Shown: piece after piece, positions 34,194-43,870 of the stretch
Position numbering within the stretch: position 1 is the stretch's first letter
How the letters are laid out: every line of letters begins with the position of its first letter
Source: Akkermansia muciniphila
GTDB taxonomy: Bacteria > Verrucomicrobiota > Kiritimatiellia > RFP12 > JAAYNR01
NCBI GenBank assembly: GCA_945870025.1
Contig: CAMBQN010000015.1
Span: forward strand, 1-64,000
DNA length: 64,000 bases
Direction of reading: 5' to 3'
Made by a program: the position numbers and the translations under genes
The notes under the pieces: generated by a model
Seen by the model: the letters and a program-made list of their open reading frames with translations, nothing else
The model's database searches: none
Told to the model about the DNA's origin: nothing

Positions 34194-36068
34194 TCATGAG
34201 AGGCGGGCCATGAGGTCGCCGGTGTTGATCTTTTGTGCATGGTTGACGTCGATGGATGCCACGGTGCCGTCGGAAGGCGCCTTGATCGGAATCTCCATCT
34301 TCATCGCCTCCATGACCAGAATCTCCTCGCCCGCCTTGATCAATTGACCCAACTGGGCGGTGATGCGCAGAATGACGCCGGGAACCGGCGCGTGGATGTG
34401 CACAGCGGCGGCGACAGGCGCGGCCGGCGCGGCCGCGGGCTGGGCGGCGGCCGGTGTATCGGCGACGGCAGCGGGCTTGGCGGCGGCCGCAGGCTGGGCG
34501 GCGGTGGGTGTCATGGCGACGCCATCCTTGACCGAGAACGCGTAGGCTTTGCCATTGACGATCGCCTGATCGCCCGTGAACGTGATGGCATATGCTTTGC
34601 CGTCAACCGTGACGGTACAGGCGTCAGATTTGGGTGCGACAGCAACCGTTTCGACCTTCATCGGCGCATTCTTTCGTACTCCGACCGTGGCCTTGCCCTC
34701 CAGGAAGAGGATGCCCTTCTCCTGGCAGGCGGCGGCGATGAAGACGTTCTCATCGGTCAGTGGAAGTCCCTTATCGGAGAGCATCTTTTTGAAGTAGGTG
34801 AGTGCCTTCTTGGGATCAGCGTCATTGATGGCCAACACGGACTCGGTGGTGGGCGGGAGGTTGAGTTGCTCGGCGGAAATCTTGACGATCTCAGGATCGG
34901 GCGCGACGGGGGTCCGGCCGAAATAGCCAAGCACCATTTTGCCATAACCCGGGGCGATCTTCTTCCACGGCCCGTGCAGCACGTTGTTAAACGCCTGCTG
35001 GAAATAGAACTGCGAGACCGGGGTGACGGAGGTGCCGAACCCGCCGCGGCGGACCACCTCGGACATGGCCGCGATCATTTCGCCGTAGCGGCTCATGAGA
35101 TTATTGTCGCGAAGCATCTGGGTGTTGGCGGTGAGCGCGCCGCCCGGCATGGGGGACCATGGGATCAGAGGCTCGACCGCCAGCGCCTCAGGCGGGAGGA
35201 AGTAGTCCTTCATGCAGTCGCGGAAGACCCCCTCCGCTTCGCGCACCTTGTCGATATCCACGCCCAGATCGTAGTCGGTGCCGCGCAGGGCGTGCCACAT
35301 GACGATCACGTCGGGCTGGCAGGTGCCTCCCGAGACGGGGGCCAGCGAAAGATCGATCACATCGGCGCCAGCGTCGAGGGCGGCCTTGTAGGAAAGGACT
35401 CCGCATCCGGCGGTCTCATGCGTATGGTACTGAAGCTGCGTACCTGCGGGGAGGAGCTTGCGTGCACGTTTGATCGTCTCAAAGACGATGGCCGGGATGG
35501 ACGTGCCCGAGGCGTCCTTGAAGCAGACCGAATCAAACGGAATGCCGGCTTTCAAAATCTCGCGCAGCGTTTTCTCGTAGAAATCAGGATCATGGGCGCC
35601 GGTGCACCCGGGCGGCAGCGCCATCATCGTGACGACGACCTGATGCTTGAGACCCGCATCATGGATGCACTGTCCCGAATACACGAGGTTGTTGACGTCG
35701 TTCAGGGCATCGAAGTTGCGGATCGTGGTGATGCCATGCTTCTTGAAGAGTCTAGCATGCAGCGCGATCACGTCGGAAGAGGCCGAATCCAGACAGACGA
35801 TGTTCACGCCACGGGCCAGCGTCTGCAGGTTCGCATCGGGTCCGGCCACCTCACGGAAACGGTCCATCATGTGGAACGCATCTTCATTGCAATAAAAATA
35901 GGGCGATTGAAACATCGCGCCGCCGCCGGCTTCAAAATAGGTAATACCAGCCTCACGCGCCGCCTGAACAGCGGGCATGAAGTCTTCGGTCAAGACACGG
36001 GCGCCGTAAACGGATTGGAAGCCGTCACGAAAGGCGGTACACATGAAGCGGACTTGCTTTTTGGCCAC
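34194..36068 (-). CDS. oadA: Biotin-dependent decarboxylase alpha subunit (OadA-like)
   Basis: About 624 residues. The N-terminal carboxyltransferase barrel (about 1-280) shows [33 protein letters not shown] and the metal-binding [18 protein letters not shown] conserved domain (about 290-470) follows, then a long Ala/Pro linker, and a biotinyl domain with EAMKMEI, whose Lys carries biotin. With the beta and gamma subunits it forms a sodium pump driven by oxaloacetate or a related 2-oxo acid or malonyl-type substrate; the exact substrate is not certain. GTG 36068 has AGGAG eight bases upstream and fits homology better than the ATG further up. Confidence 0.9.
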   Translation of the reverse strand: MAKKQVRFMCTAFRDGFQSVYGARVLTEDFMPAVQAAREAGITYFEAGGGAMFQSPYFYCNEDAFHMMDRFREVAGPDANLQTLARGVNIVCLDSASSDVIALHARLFKKHGITTIRNFDALNDVNNLVYSGQCIHDAGLKHQVVVTMMALPPGCTGAHDPDFYEKTLREILKAGIPFDSVCFKDASGTSIPAIVFETIKRARKLLPAGTQLQYHTHETAGCGVLSYKAALDAGADVIDLSLAPVSGGTCQPDVIVMWHALRGTDYDLGVDIDKVREAEGVFRDCMKDYFLPPEALAVEPLIPWSPMPGGALTANTQMLRDNNLMSRYGEMIAAMSEVVRRGGFGTSVTPVSQFYFQQAFNNVLHGPWKKIAPGYGKMVLGYFGRTPVAPDPEIVKISAEQLNLPPTTESVLAINDADPKKALTYFKKMLSDKGLPLTDENVFIAAACQEKGILFLEGKATVGVRKNAPMKVETVAVAPKSDACTVTVDGKAYAITFTGDQAIVNGKAYAFSVKDGVAMTPTAAQPAAAAKPAAVADTPAAAQPAAAPAAPVAAAVHIHAPVPGVILRITAQLGQLIKAGEEILVMEAMKMEIPIKAPSDGTVASIDVNHAQKINTGDLMARLS

Positions 36069-36121
36069 GGGTGGAACTCCTCTTAGTGGGAATGCGGGGA
36101 TGGGGCGGGTGTTTTTGACAA

Positions 36122-36361
36122 TCAACGCCGTCGGGCCGTTGCAATGGCGACGGCGATTCTGACGGCATCATCGGTTGCGTGTGCGGTGGGCAACGGCCGA
36201 GTGGGTTTGACCAGATCGGCATCCGGCAGAAGATAGGAAAAACGCTCAAAAAATTGGGAGAGCGACATCACGCCAATCATGACCAACAAGAAGGCATAGA
36301 CGATCAGCATGCCGACCGCCAGAAGAATGAGACCTTCCCGCAATAATAATGCCTGGTCCAT
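36122..36361 (-). CDS. oadG: OadG-like gamma subunit, small membrane protein
   Basis: A 79-residue protein with one N-terminal membrane helix (REGLILLAVGMLIVYAFLLVMIGVM) and a charged tail, the architecture of sodium-pump decarboxylase gamma subunits that join alpha to beta. ATG 36361 has AAGGGCGGG upstream. Its sequence is divergent, and the call rests on size, topology and place as first gene before oadA and oadB. A longer open frame upstream (to 36508) is not needed. Confidence 0.75.
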   Translation of the reverse strand: MDQALLLREGLILLAVGMLIVYAFLLVMIGVMSLSQFFERFSYLLPDADLVKPTRPLPTAHATDDAVRIAVAIATARRR

Positions 36362-36461
36362 AACCCGCCCTTTCCACAAAAAAATAAAGCGCAAAATATA
36401 TACGAAGACGGCTGATAAGTCCACGCAATTCATTGATGTTTTTTTTTGGTTTTTTTTCCGC

Positions 36462-36490
36462 TTGTCGGCATTCCCCGTTTCCGCTATTAT
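36462..36490 (+). promoter_or_regulatory. Probable promoter for rplM-rpsI
   Basis: TTGTCG at 36462-36467 and TATTAT at 36485-36490 with a 17-bp spacer. A leader of about 165 nt separates it from rplM. Confidence 0.55.
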
Positions 36491-36623
36491 GACGCTTCCG
36501 TTTTTCACGGCTCACCGGCTGAGGAGAGCGGGATTATCACAGGCGGACAAAAAAACGGCACGGGTGTGTCGCTTACAAACTGCCTATTTTCCGTACAACA
36601 ATGCAGGCGGAAGACCGATTCCG

Positions 36624-36647
36624 CGCATCGACGCGTGATGCGTTTTT
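36624..36647 (+). promoter_or_regulatory. Terminator-like hairpin in the rplM leader
   Basis: CGCATC, a 7-nt loop, GATGCG and then TTTTT, ending 18 bases before the rplM ATG. It could be an attenuator or a protein-binding leader; ribosomal protein operons are often autoregulated through such leaders. No experimental family is assigned. Confidence 0.45.
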
Positions 36648-36665
36648 CGCCGCAAAGGGTTACGA

Positions 36666-37100
36666 ATGAGCACCAAGACAACCAAACCTCAAGACCCGGG
36701 CACCAACCGTCGTTGGCTCCTGGTCGATGCGGCGGACAAACCGCTCGGCCGTCTGGCCGTGGCGATTGCCAATACGTTGCGTGGCAAGAACCGGCCGGAC
36801 TTCGATCCCAGCGTGGACATCGGCGATTTTGTGATCGTCATCAACGCCGAAAAGGTCGTATTGACCGGCAAGAAGGACGACACCAAGATCTATCAGCGTT
36901 ACAGCGGCTGGCGCGGCGGGTTGAAGGAAATCCCCGCAGCGACGATGCGCGAGCGCCATCCTGACCGGATGATCACCGAGGCGGTCTGGGGCATGATGCC
37001 CAAGAACCACCTGTGCCGGGGCGTCCTGACCCGTCTGAAGGTCTATCGCGGCGAAGAGCACCCCCATGCGGCGCAAAAGCCCGAAGCGTTCAAATTCTAA
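36666..37100 (+). CDS. rplM: 50S ribosomal protein L13
   Basis: A 144-residue large-subunit protein, normal in length. Family marks are RRWLLVDAADKPLGRLAVAIA, a segment ending GDFVIVINAEKVVLTGKK, YSGWRGGLKE, and the C-terminal GMMPKNHLCRGVLTRLKVYRG with HPHAAQKPE. A longer unstructured N-terminus than in E. coli is seen. It is followed 28 bp later by rpsI, the usual bacterial L13-S9 operon. Confidence 0.97.
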   Translation: MSTKTTKPQDPGTNRRWLLVDAADKPLGRLAVAIANTLRGKNRPDFDPSVDIGDFVIVINAEKVVLTGKKDDTKIYQRYSGWRGGLKEIPAATMRERHPDRMITEAVWGMMPKNHLCRGVLTRLKVYRGEEHPHAAQKPEAFKF

Positions 37101-37128
37101 AACGGTCTGATAAGAGAGAGGTTTTGTC

Positions 37129-37521
37129 ATGGTCAAAGAAATTGCTGCCGCCACGGGACGCCGGAAGACCGCCGTCGCGCGCGTCCGCCTGATGTCCGGT
37201 GACGGAAAATGTGTTATCAACGATGTTGATTCAGTCAAATACATCCCCAGCGAGGCATTGCGTAATTACATGCTGCAGCCGTTGGTGATTACCAACATGA
37301 AGGGTAAGTTCGATCTCGCCGTCAGCGTCAAGGGCGGCGGGGTGAGCGGTCAATCAGGAGCGGTGCGCCATGCGTTGTCGCGCGCGCTGATCATGTCCGA
37401 CGCATCGCTGCGCGACGCGCTGAAGAAGGCCGGATGCCTGACTCGCGACTCGCGCATGAAAGAACGCAAGAAGCCCGGCCAGCCCGGCGCCCGCAAGCGC
37501 TTCCAGTTCTCGAAGCGTTAA
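37129..37521 (+). CDS. rpsI: 30S ribosomal protein S9
   Basis: A 130-residue small-subunit protein. AAATGRRKTAVARVRLMSGDG at the start, GGGVSGQSGAVRHALSRALI in the middle, and the basic C-terminal tail KKPGQPGARKRFQFSKR, whose last residues reach the ribosomal P site. GAGAGAGG precedes the ATG. A strong terminator follows at 37552-37592. Confidence 0.97.
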   Translation: MVKEIAAATGRRKTAVARVRLMSGDGKCVINDVDSVKYIPSEALRNYMLQPLVITNMKGKFDLAVSVKGGGVSGQSGAVRHALSRALIMSDASLRDALKKAGCLTRDSRMKERKKPGQPGARKRFQFSKR

Positions 37522-37551
37522 AACGCGTTCCGTTTCGGCGTTTACAAGATC

Positions 37552-37592
37552 TGCGGGCACCGTCTTGCCGACGTTGCCCGCATTTTGTTTTT
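37552..37592 (+). terminator. Rho-independent terminator after rpsI
   Basis: Stem TGCGGGCA/TGCCCGCA with an inner CGTC/GACG stem, followed by TTTTGTTTTT. It separates the ribosomal operon from the helicase gene. Confidence 0.85.
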
Positions 37593-37642
37593 AACGGTGT
37601 CCGGCCTCACACGGGAGCGTCCGGACGAGAGATTGTCACATT

Positions 37643-39697
37643 ATGCCTTTACAACTCATTAAAAAATTGGCGGCCAAATTATTGGGTCGCTCGACCACGG
37701 TTCAAATTACCGAACGTCCAGGTAAGCCTGCCCGCCCCGCCCATCCGGGTGGACGCAGTGCACCCTCAAGCCCGCGCAAGCCGGCTGCATCGCCCCGCGA
37801 TCGGCCGATCCCCCCGCCAACCGGCCGCCCGGGCGCACGGACGCCCCGCCCGGATCGTCCGCCGCCGCCCGAGCGCACGGCAGCGCCGGGAGCCGTCGGT
37901 CGCTCGCCGTCTCGTGATGCGAGCGGACCGCAACGGCCCGTGCGCTCCGATCGGCCGACTCATTCCGATCGCGGTCCGCGCCCCGAGCGGCATTCGCCGG
38001 GAGGGCGTCCGCCCCCCCCGCGCAGCGGCCGTTCCGATCCCTCGGCCGTCCGTCCGGGTGGCGCCGTGCAGGAGGCCGAAACGACTCGACGCCGTGAGGC
38101 TCACGCCGTTTGGGCGCTCGATCAGTATGTCGTGCCGATCGTCGAAGATAAGAAGCGGTTTCAGGATTTTGACCTGCCGGCCGAAATCCTTCATGCCGTG
38201 GCCGATCTGAAATTTCAGTACTGCACGCCGATTCAGGCGATCAGCCTCGAATACGCCCTCGCGGGCAAGAACGTGGCGGGTAAGGCCCAAACAGGAACGG
38301 GCAAAACCGCTGCGTTTCTAGTGGCGCTGCTGACTCGCTACATGCGCACCCCCGATGCCCGCAATTCAGCCCCCGGGCGGCCGCGGGCGCTGGTGATCGC
38401 GCCGACGCGCGAGCTGGTGATTCAGATCTGTCAGGACGCCGATGCGCTGGGTAAGTACTGCGGGCTGCGCTACCTTGCGATTTACGGCGGCATGGACTAC
38501 GACCGCCAGCGCACCGAGCTTCAGGCCGGTCCGGTCGATCTGCTGGTCGCCACTCCGGGGCGCCTGCTTGATTTCGTCAGCGGCAAGGTGGTCGACCTGT
38601 CAGGCGTCGATACGCTGGTGATCGACGAGGCCGATCGCATGCTCGACATGGGCTTTATCCCCGACGTCAAACGGATCATCTTCCGGCTGCCTCCCAAGGA
38701 ACGCCGCTGCACGATGTTGTACAGCGCGACCCTCAACGACGACGTGATGCGGCTGGCTTCGCAGTGGATGACCGAGCCGGTGCGCGTGGAAATCGAGTCC
38801 GATTCCATGACGATTGATACGATCAGCCAGGTCGTCTACATCGTCCGGGCGAGCGAGAAATTCACGGTTCTGTATAACGTGCTCAAGACCCATGCAGACC
38901 AGCGGGTGCTGGTGTTTTGCAATCGGCGTAGCAGCACCGAGCGCGTGGCCGAGTCGCTGAACCGCCTGGGCATTCCTTGCGAAATGCTGAGCGGCGATGT
39001 GCAGCAGAACCGCCGGTTGCGCGTGCTGGAGGACTTCAAGTCCGGAAAAATCCGCGTCGTGGTGGCCACCGACGTCGCCGGGCGCGGGTTGCATGTGGAT
39101 GACATCGGGTTTGTCGTCAACTTCGACTTCCCGTATGAGGCCGACGATTATGTCCACCGCATCGGCCGCACCGGTCGGGCCGGTCATACCGGCACGGCGA
39201 TCTCGTTTGCCGATGAGGATGAATCGTTCATCATCCCCGAAATTGAAAAATTTATCGGCGAACCGCTGAAGTGTACGATGCCCGATGAGGCGCTGCTGCT
39301 GCCGATTCCCGACATCCGGAGCCAGCACCGGCCGCCGCGTCAGGAGCCGCATCCCCGCACCGAGCCGGTGTCACATCCGGTGCAGCCGGAACAGCCGCAT
39401 CACCGCGCGGAAGAGGTTCCGCATCCGGTGCAGCCGAAGCCGGAACAGCTGCATCACCGCGCAGAGCCGGTGTCGCATCCGGTGCAGCCGAAGCCGGAAC
39501 AGCCGCATCCTGCCGAGAAGCGTACGCCCGCCGTTGCCGAGGAGCCTGCGCGGCATCCGGTCGCGCCAGCCCACACGTCGCCGCCGCCCGTGAAACGGCC
39601 GCATCCGACGCCGCCCAGACACGAGACGCCCCGGACGCCCGTGGCGGTTGTCGCATCCAAACGCCCCGTGACCGAAGAGTGGTCGCCCGGTCAGTAG
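37643..39697 (+). CDS. DEAD-box RNA helicase with long disordered tails
   Basis: A 684-residue protein. The helicase core (about 170-550) has the Q motif FQYCTPIQAISLEYA, motif I AQTGTGKT near 215, PTRELV, motif II DEAD near 328, SAT, and motif VI HRIGRTGRAG near 504. It unwinds short RNA duplexes, probably in ribosome assembly or cold adaptation. The first about 140 residues are Arg/Pro-rich and the last about 130 are low-complexity His/Pro/Glu with near-repeats of HPVQPKPEQ and HHRAEPVS. Such tails often bind RNA or drive condensation; that is inference. It lies between the ribosomal genes and tatD. Confidence 0.92.
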   Translation: MPLQLIKKLAAKLLGRSTTVQITERPGKPARPAHPGGRSAPSSPRKPAASPRDRPIPPPTGRPGARTPRPDRPPPPERTAAPGAVGRSPSRDASGPQRPVRSDRPTHSDRGPRPERHSPGGRPPPPRSGRSDPSAVRPGGAVQEAETTRRREAHAVWALDQYVVPIVEDKKRFQDFDLPAEILHAVADLKFQYCTPIQAISLEYALAGKNVAGKAQTGTGKTAAFLVALLTRYMRTPDARNSAPGRPRALVIAPTRELVIQICQDADALGKYCGLRYLAIYGGMDYDRQRTELQAGPVDLLVATPGRLLDFVSGKVVDLSGVDTLVIDEADRMLDMGFIPDVKRIIFRLPPKERRCTMLYSATLNDDVMRLASQWMTEPVRVEIESDSMTIDTISQVVYIVRASEKFTVLYNVLKTHADQRVLVFCNRRSSTERVAESLNRLGIPCEMLSGDVQQNRRLRVLEDFKSGKIRVVVATDVAGRGLHVDDIGFVVNFDFPYEADDYVHRIGRTGRAGHTGTAISFADEDESFIIPEIEKFIGEPLKCTMPDEALLLPIPDIRSQHRPPRQEPHPRTEPVSHPVQPEQPHHRAEEVPHPVQPKPEQLHHRAEPVSHPVQPKPEQPHPAEKRTPAVAEEPARHPVAPAHTSPPPVKRPHPTPPRHETPRTPVAVVASKRPVTEEWSPGQ

Positions 39698-39707
39698 GGC
39701 GAGGCTT

Positions 39708-40520
39708 ATGCCCCCTCATCTCGTCAATTACACCGACACGCACGCGCACTTCGGCGGCGACGACGCGACGAAGATCGTGGCGCGCGCCGTTGCGGCGGGC
39801 GTGACGCGCATCCTGGCGGTCGGCGGCAACCCGGATCTGAACGCGGGCGCGGAGGCTGCGTTTCGCGCTGAGCCGAACCCTGTGCGTCTGGCGCTCGGAC
39901 TGGATCGCAGCCAGTCCAATGTGTCGGCGGATGGCGTGAATGCCTTTGAATCCAGTCTGGCAGCCGTGACGCTGTGTGCCATCGGCGAGGCGGGACTCGA
40001 TTATCACCACGATGCCGCCACCCGATCGGCGCAGCTTGTGCTGTTCGCTCGGATGCTCGATCTCGCCGCACGCCGCGCGCTGCCCATCATCATCCATACA
40101 CGCGAGGCCGACGAAGACACGCTGGCGGTGATTGATGAGGCCGGATCAGATGCGCTCGCGGCTGCGGGCCGGCTCGGCGTGGTGCATTGCTACACCGGAG
40201 GCAAGGCGTTTGCCCGACAATTGCTCGACCGGGGCCTTTACATCAGCTTCAGCGGCATCGTGACGTTTCGCAACGCCGAGGATCTGCGCGAGGTGTCGGC
40301 CTACGTTCCCGCCGACCGGCTGCTCATCGAGACCGACAGCCCTTACCTCACACCCGTTCCGTTGCGCGGCCAGCCCAACGAGCCGGCGTTTGTTCCGCAT
40401 GTCGCCGCCTGCGTGGCGCGTCAGCGCAAGATCGAACCCGCCGCCCTGGCCGATCTCACCACTCGCAACGCCGAGGCGCTGTTCGGCGCGTGGCTTGACT
40501 TTTCGGCCACTCAGCCGTAA
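39708..40520 (+). CDS. TatD-family metal-dependent hydrolase (DNase)
   Basis: A 270-residue TIM-barrel hydrolase. TDTHAHFGGDD carries the metal-binding HxH, AIGEAGLDYH the Glu, IIHTREAD and VVHCYTGG the His ligands, and LLIETDSPYLTPVP the final Asp. TatD proteins act as 3'-5' exonucleases in DNA repair. Ten bases of its 3' end overlap the end of the convergent addA-type gene. It starts 10 bp after the helicase stop, with GGGCGAGG upstream. Confidence 0.9.
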   Translation: MPPHLVNYTDTHAHFGGDDATKIVARAVAAGVTRILAVGGNPDLNAGAEAAFRAEPNPVRLALGLDRSQSNVSADGVNAFESSLAAVTLCAIGEAGLDYHHDAATRSAQLVLFARMLDLAARRALPIIIHTREADEDTLAVIDEAGSDALAAAGRLGVVHCYTGGKAFARQLLDRGLYISFSGIVTFRNAEDLREVSAYVPADRLLIETDSPYLTPVPLRGQPNEPAFVPHVAACVARQRKIEPAALADLTTRNAEALFGAWLDFSATQP

Positions 40521-43500
40521 ACCTTACCGAGACGGGTGAAGAGCAGCAACGCCTTGACCGCCCCGGTAGGCAGTCCGAGTAACCGCGCGGCGGCTGCGGC
40601 GTACTCCTGCATCTGCGTCTTGTACCCTGATGCGGTGTCGGCCATCTCCCGGTCATCAATGACGCGGTTGCTCTTGAAGTCCACGACCCAGGCGGACAGG
40701 GGCTGATTGGAACGGTCGCGTGCGATGACCAGCCGATCAAAGCGGCCGGTGACGATCTCGCGTCCGTCTGCGCCCTCGCGCACCGTGTCGAAGGGGGTCT
40801 CGCGCCAGACGTCGGCCTGCGCGACGCCCGCCGGACGCGCCAGCACGGCGCGCACCTCGGGGGAGGCGATGCACGCGCGGAATTGCGTCTCGACATCGCG
40901 CAGCAAATCCTCCGATTCGGGAGCCTCCGCCCGCCAGCCGGCAATGACGGCCTCGAGGTCGGCATCCTCGATCCACGCGATCCGCTCGAAGAGGCGGTGG
41001 ATGGCCGATCCGAAGGCGCGCACGTCGGAGGCTTCGCGATCGAACACGTGGCGTGCCGGGAAGGGCCGCCCTTCGGCCCGCTCCTTGGACGGCTCGCGGC
41101 GCGCGGCCTCCGCTACGAAAGTTACGGCGAGCGGCCGTGGCGCCTGCGTCCCCGTTTGGCCGGAGGCGTCGCCGGACGTGACGGCGGGAATCTCCGCATC
41201 CCACGCCCGGCTGCCTGCCGTGTGGAGCACGGTGAGGCCGTGCAGCGGGGCCTCGCCGGTCTCGTCAGCGGCCAGACGCTCGCGCAGAATGTCGGCCTCG
41301 CGCACGGTCGATGATTTTTCAGAGGCCGGAGGAACGAACAGGTACAGTGCCCGCTTGGCGCGAGTGAGGGCAACGTAGAGCACGCACAGTTGTGCGAAGT
41401 TCTCTTCCGCCCGCGCCGCATCGAGCGCGGCGACCGGCGTGCCGCCGGCCGCCTCCAGCGCCAGACGCTTCGGCGGCTGCAGCACCCAGCCGTCTGCATC
41501 GAAAGCGTCCTGGCCGCAATCGCTGCGCAGCAGGTCGATGCCAGCGATGCCGCAAAAACCTCTGGCTCGCGGGTCGAACGGCACGAACACGAGGTCGAAG
41601 CCGAGGCCCTTGGATTGGTGGATGGTCATCACGCGGATCGCCCCGGCGGCGGATTCGGATTTGACCTGATGGGCGCGGATGTGGTCACAGAAGGTGTCCG
41701 GATCGCGTGAACCGGTGGCATCGAAAGCCTCGGCTGCAGCCAGCAGCTCGCCGAGCCGTTGTCGTCCGAAGGCATCGTCGGCGCGCAGCGCCTGCACGTC
41801 CGTAAGCCGGTCTCCCCAGACGCGGAGCGCGCCTGCAAAACCGATCTCCTGCACCTGCGTGAACACGCGGCCGGGCAGTCCGGTCAGCCAGTCGGCATCA
41901 CCGGCGGCATCCGCCAGGGGACTCATCTGCAGGTGCCGCAGGGCGAGCGTATCCGCCGGATGGGCGGCGTAGCGGACGAGCGCGAGCAGCAGCGTCACCA
42001 CCGGATTGTCCAGAATCCCACCCGTCCCCTCATGGACCACGGAAACGCCTGGAAGCTTGCGCCGCAACACATCCGCGCAGGCGCGCCCCTGCTTGTTGCC
42101 GCGCACCAGCACCGCCGCGGAAAGCCCGCGCCGCACCGGCTGCACCTCCGCTAGGACTGCGGCGATCGCCTCGTACTGGGCCGGATCGCCATCGCCGTCG
42201 CCATCGTCAGCCACGCTATCGCCGCCGCTATCGGACGCCGTGCGCGCACCCGAAACCTTAGGCGTGTACTCCAGCAGCGCGGCAAATCCATCACCCTCGC
42301 CGCGTCTGGCGCTCACATGCGGCTGCCATTCCTTCAGAAAGGCTTTAAGGGCGGAGGGGTGCGGACCCCGGTCGCGGCCCGCGCGCGGGGTCCAATCGCC
42401 AAGCCCGTCAAACACCGTGTTGAGGGTGTCGATGATCGCCGGCAGCGACCGGTGGCACTCCACGAGTGGGGTGCCGCGCGGGATGTTGCAGTCGACGCTG
42501 ACCCGGCCGAACAACCGGTAGTTGCCGCCACGCCAGCCATAGATAGACTGCTTGATGTCGCCGACATAAAAGAACGAGCGCCGCTGTTCCGAATCCTGTG
42601 CCACCTCGTCCGCCAGATTGGCGATCGCGCGCCACTGGATGTCGCTGGTGTCCTGAAATTCGTCCAGCAGCCAGTGGTCGAGCTGGCCGTCGAGCCGATA
42701 GTCAATGTAGAGCCTGTCGCTGTCCGAATTGAGACTCGGCTGGTTCGCCGGTTCGCCAAGCCGGAGCGCGAAATCGGTAAACGAGAGGCGGCCGTCGTGG
42801 CGCTGCGCCTCGCGGTACAGCGTGTCGTAACGTTCCAGCAGCGCGCGCAGTCCCGCCGTCTTCTGCAGACTGCGCCGCATCTCCACGCCCACCAGATTGG
42901 CCAGTGCGGCTTGGAGCGGCGGCCAGAGGTCGGGAGGTAACGCATGTGACTTCTTGTAATAGAGGAGCGTCGGAATGACGGCGGGGTTGCCGATGTCGGC
43001 GAGGATCGAACGCAGCACGGTCTCGCTGAGCGTCTCCGGCCACGGCCGGTCGGGCGCGTGCGCGGCCGCAGCCGCCGCGATATTGGCGCAGGCCGCTCCC
43101 AACTGGAGGGCGCGCGTCTCGCCGCCGAAGGCCTGCCGCAACCGCTCCAGATACGCGGGGTCGGCGGCTTGGACGCGTGCTTCCTCGGCAGACGCCTCCC
43201 ACCAGCGTGCCGTCGGCCAGATGCGATCGGCGTCCCCCCACGCCTTGCTGCCATGCTGGCGGTAGAAGTCGTGACTGTTCCCGATGACGCCTTCCAGCAG
43301 CCGCGCCAGGCCCTTGCCCTCCTTGCCGAAGGCGGCCTGCCTGCAGGCATCCAGGATCGCGGCACCCGAGCGGTCTCCCGCGCCGTCGCGCTCGCGTTGC
43401 TGGGGATCATAAAGCCGCGTCAGAAGCGCCTGCCGCAGAGCGTGGGCCTCGCCGCCGTCGTTGTCCATGGGGCGAAGATCGGGGGGCAGCCCCAGTTCGA

Positions 43501-43870
43501 GCGGAAAAGAACGCGCCACGCCGAGAATGAAGCTGTCGAGCGTGCCGATGCGGAGGCGGTGTGATTGGTTTAGCAACGCGCGCAGCAGCGCGACATAGTC
43601 CTGGGCCTGCGTGGGAGCGGATATTCCCGATAGTTGCCGGACGATGCTCCCGGCCGTTGTTTCGCGCTCGCGGCTGTCGCTGGCCGAGAGACAGAGGCGC
43701 GCGACGATGGTGTCGAATATCTCGCCGGCCGCCTTGCGCGAAAAGGTGAGCGCGCAAATGCGGTCCGGCGGCACGCCCGCGGCGAGGAGCGCGAGGTAGC
43801 GGTGGGCGAGCGCCCAGGTTTTTCCGGTTCCCGCCGATGCGGAAATGGCGCAATGGCTGAACACGTTCAT
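40511..43870 (-). CDS. addA: AddA/RecB-like UvrD helicase with C-terminal nuclease domain
   Basis: About 1119 residues. Walker A ISASAGTGKTWALAHRYL lies at the N-terminus, Walker B LLDEFQDTSDIQWRA near 403, and motif V/VI MTIHQSKGLGFDLVFVPF later. The C-terminal PD-(D/E)XK nuclease has RFDRLVIARD and VVDFKSNRV near 1063. With its partner it would process double-strand breaks for RecA loading. Start ATG 43870 overlaps the upstream nuclease gene's stop codon (ATGA); the longer frame to 43936 is not needed. The symbol is by analogy to AddAB; RecB-like and AdnAB-like variants are possible. Confidence 0.85.
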   Translation of the reverse strand: MNVFSHCAISASAGTGKTWALAHRYLALLAAGVPPDRICALTFSRKAAGEIFDTIVARLCLSASDSRERETTAGSIVRQLSGISAPTQAQDYVALLRALLNQSHRLRIGTLDSFILGVARSFPLELGLPPDLRPMDNDGGEAHALRQALLTRLYDPQQRERDGAGDRSGAAILDACRQAAFGKEGKGLARLLEGVIGNSHDFYRQHGSKAWGDADRIWPTARWWEASAEEARVQAADPAYLERLRQAFGGETRALQLGAACANIAAAAAAHAPDRPWPETLSETVLRSILADIGNPAVIPTLLYYKKSHALPPDLWPPLQAALANLVGVEMRRSLQKTAGLRALLERYDTLYREAQRHDGRLSFTDFALRLGEPANQPSLNSDSDRLYIDYRLDGQLDHWLLDEFQDTSDIQWRAIANLADEVAQDSEQRRSFFYVGDIKQSIYGWRGGNYRLFGRVSVDCNIPRGTPLVECHRSLPAIIDTLNTVFDGLGDWTPRAGRDRGPHPSALKAFLKEWQPHVSARRGEGDGFAALLEYTPKVSGARTASDSGGDSVADDGDGDGDPAQYEAIAAVLAEVQPVRRGLSAAVLVRGNKQGRACADVLRRKLPGVSVVHEGTGGILDNPVVTLLLALVRYAAHPADTLALRHLQMSPLADAAGDADWLTGLPGRVFTQVQEIGFAGALRVWGDRLTDVQALRADDAFGRQRLGELLAAAEAFDATGSRDPDTFCDHIRAHQVKSESAAGAIRVMTIHQSKGLGFDLVFVPFDPRARGFCGIAGIDLLRSDCGQDAFDADGWVLQPPKRLALEAAGGTPVAALDAARAEENFAQLCVLYVALTRAKRALYLFVPPASEKSSTVREADILRERLAADETGEAPLHGLTVLHTAGSRAWDAEIPAVTSGDASGQTGTQAPRPLAVTFVAEAARREPSKERAEGRPFPARHVFDREASDVRAFGSAIHRLFERIAWIEDADLEAVIAGWRAEAPESEDLLRDVETQFRACIASPEVRAVLARPAGVAQADVWRETPFDTVREGADGREIVTGRFDRLVIARDRSNQPLSAWVVDFKSNRVIDDREMADTASGYKTQMQEYAAAAARLLGLPTGAVKALLLFTRLGKVYG

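Noticed and set aside
34233-36086. 617-codon plus-strand open frame
   Set aside because: Exact shadow of oadA, with no domain signature.
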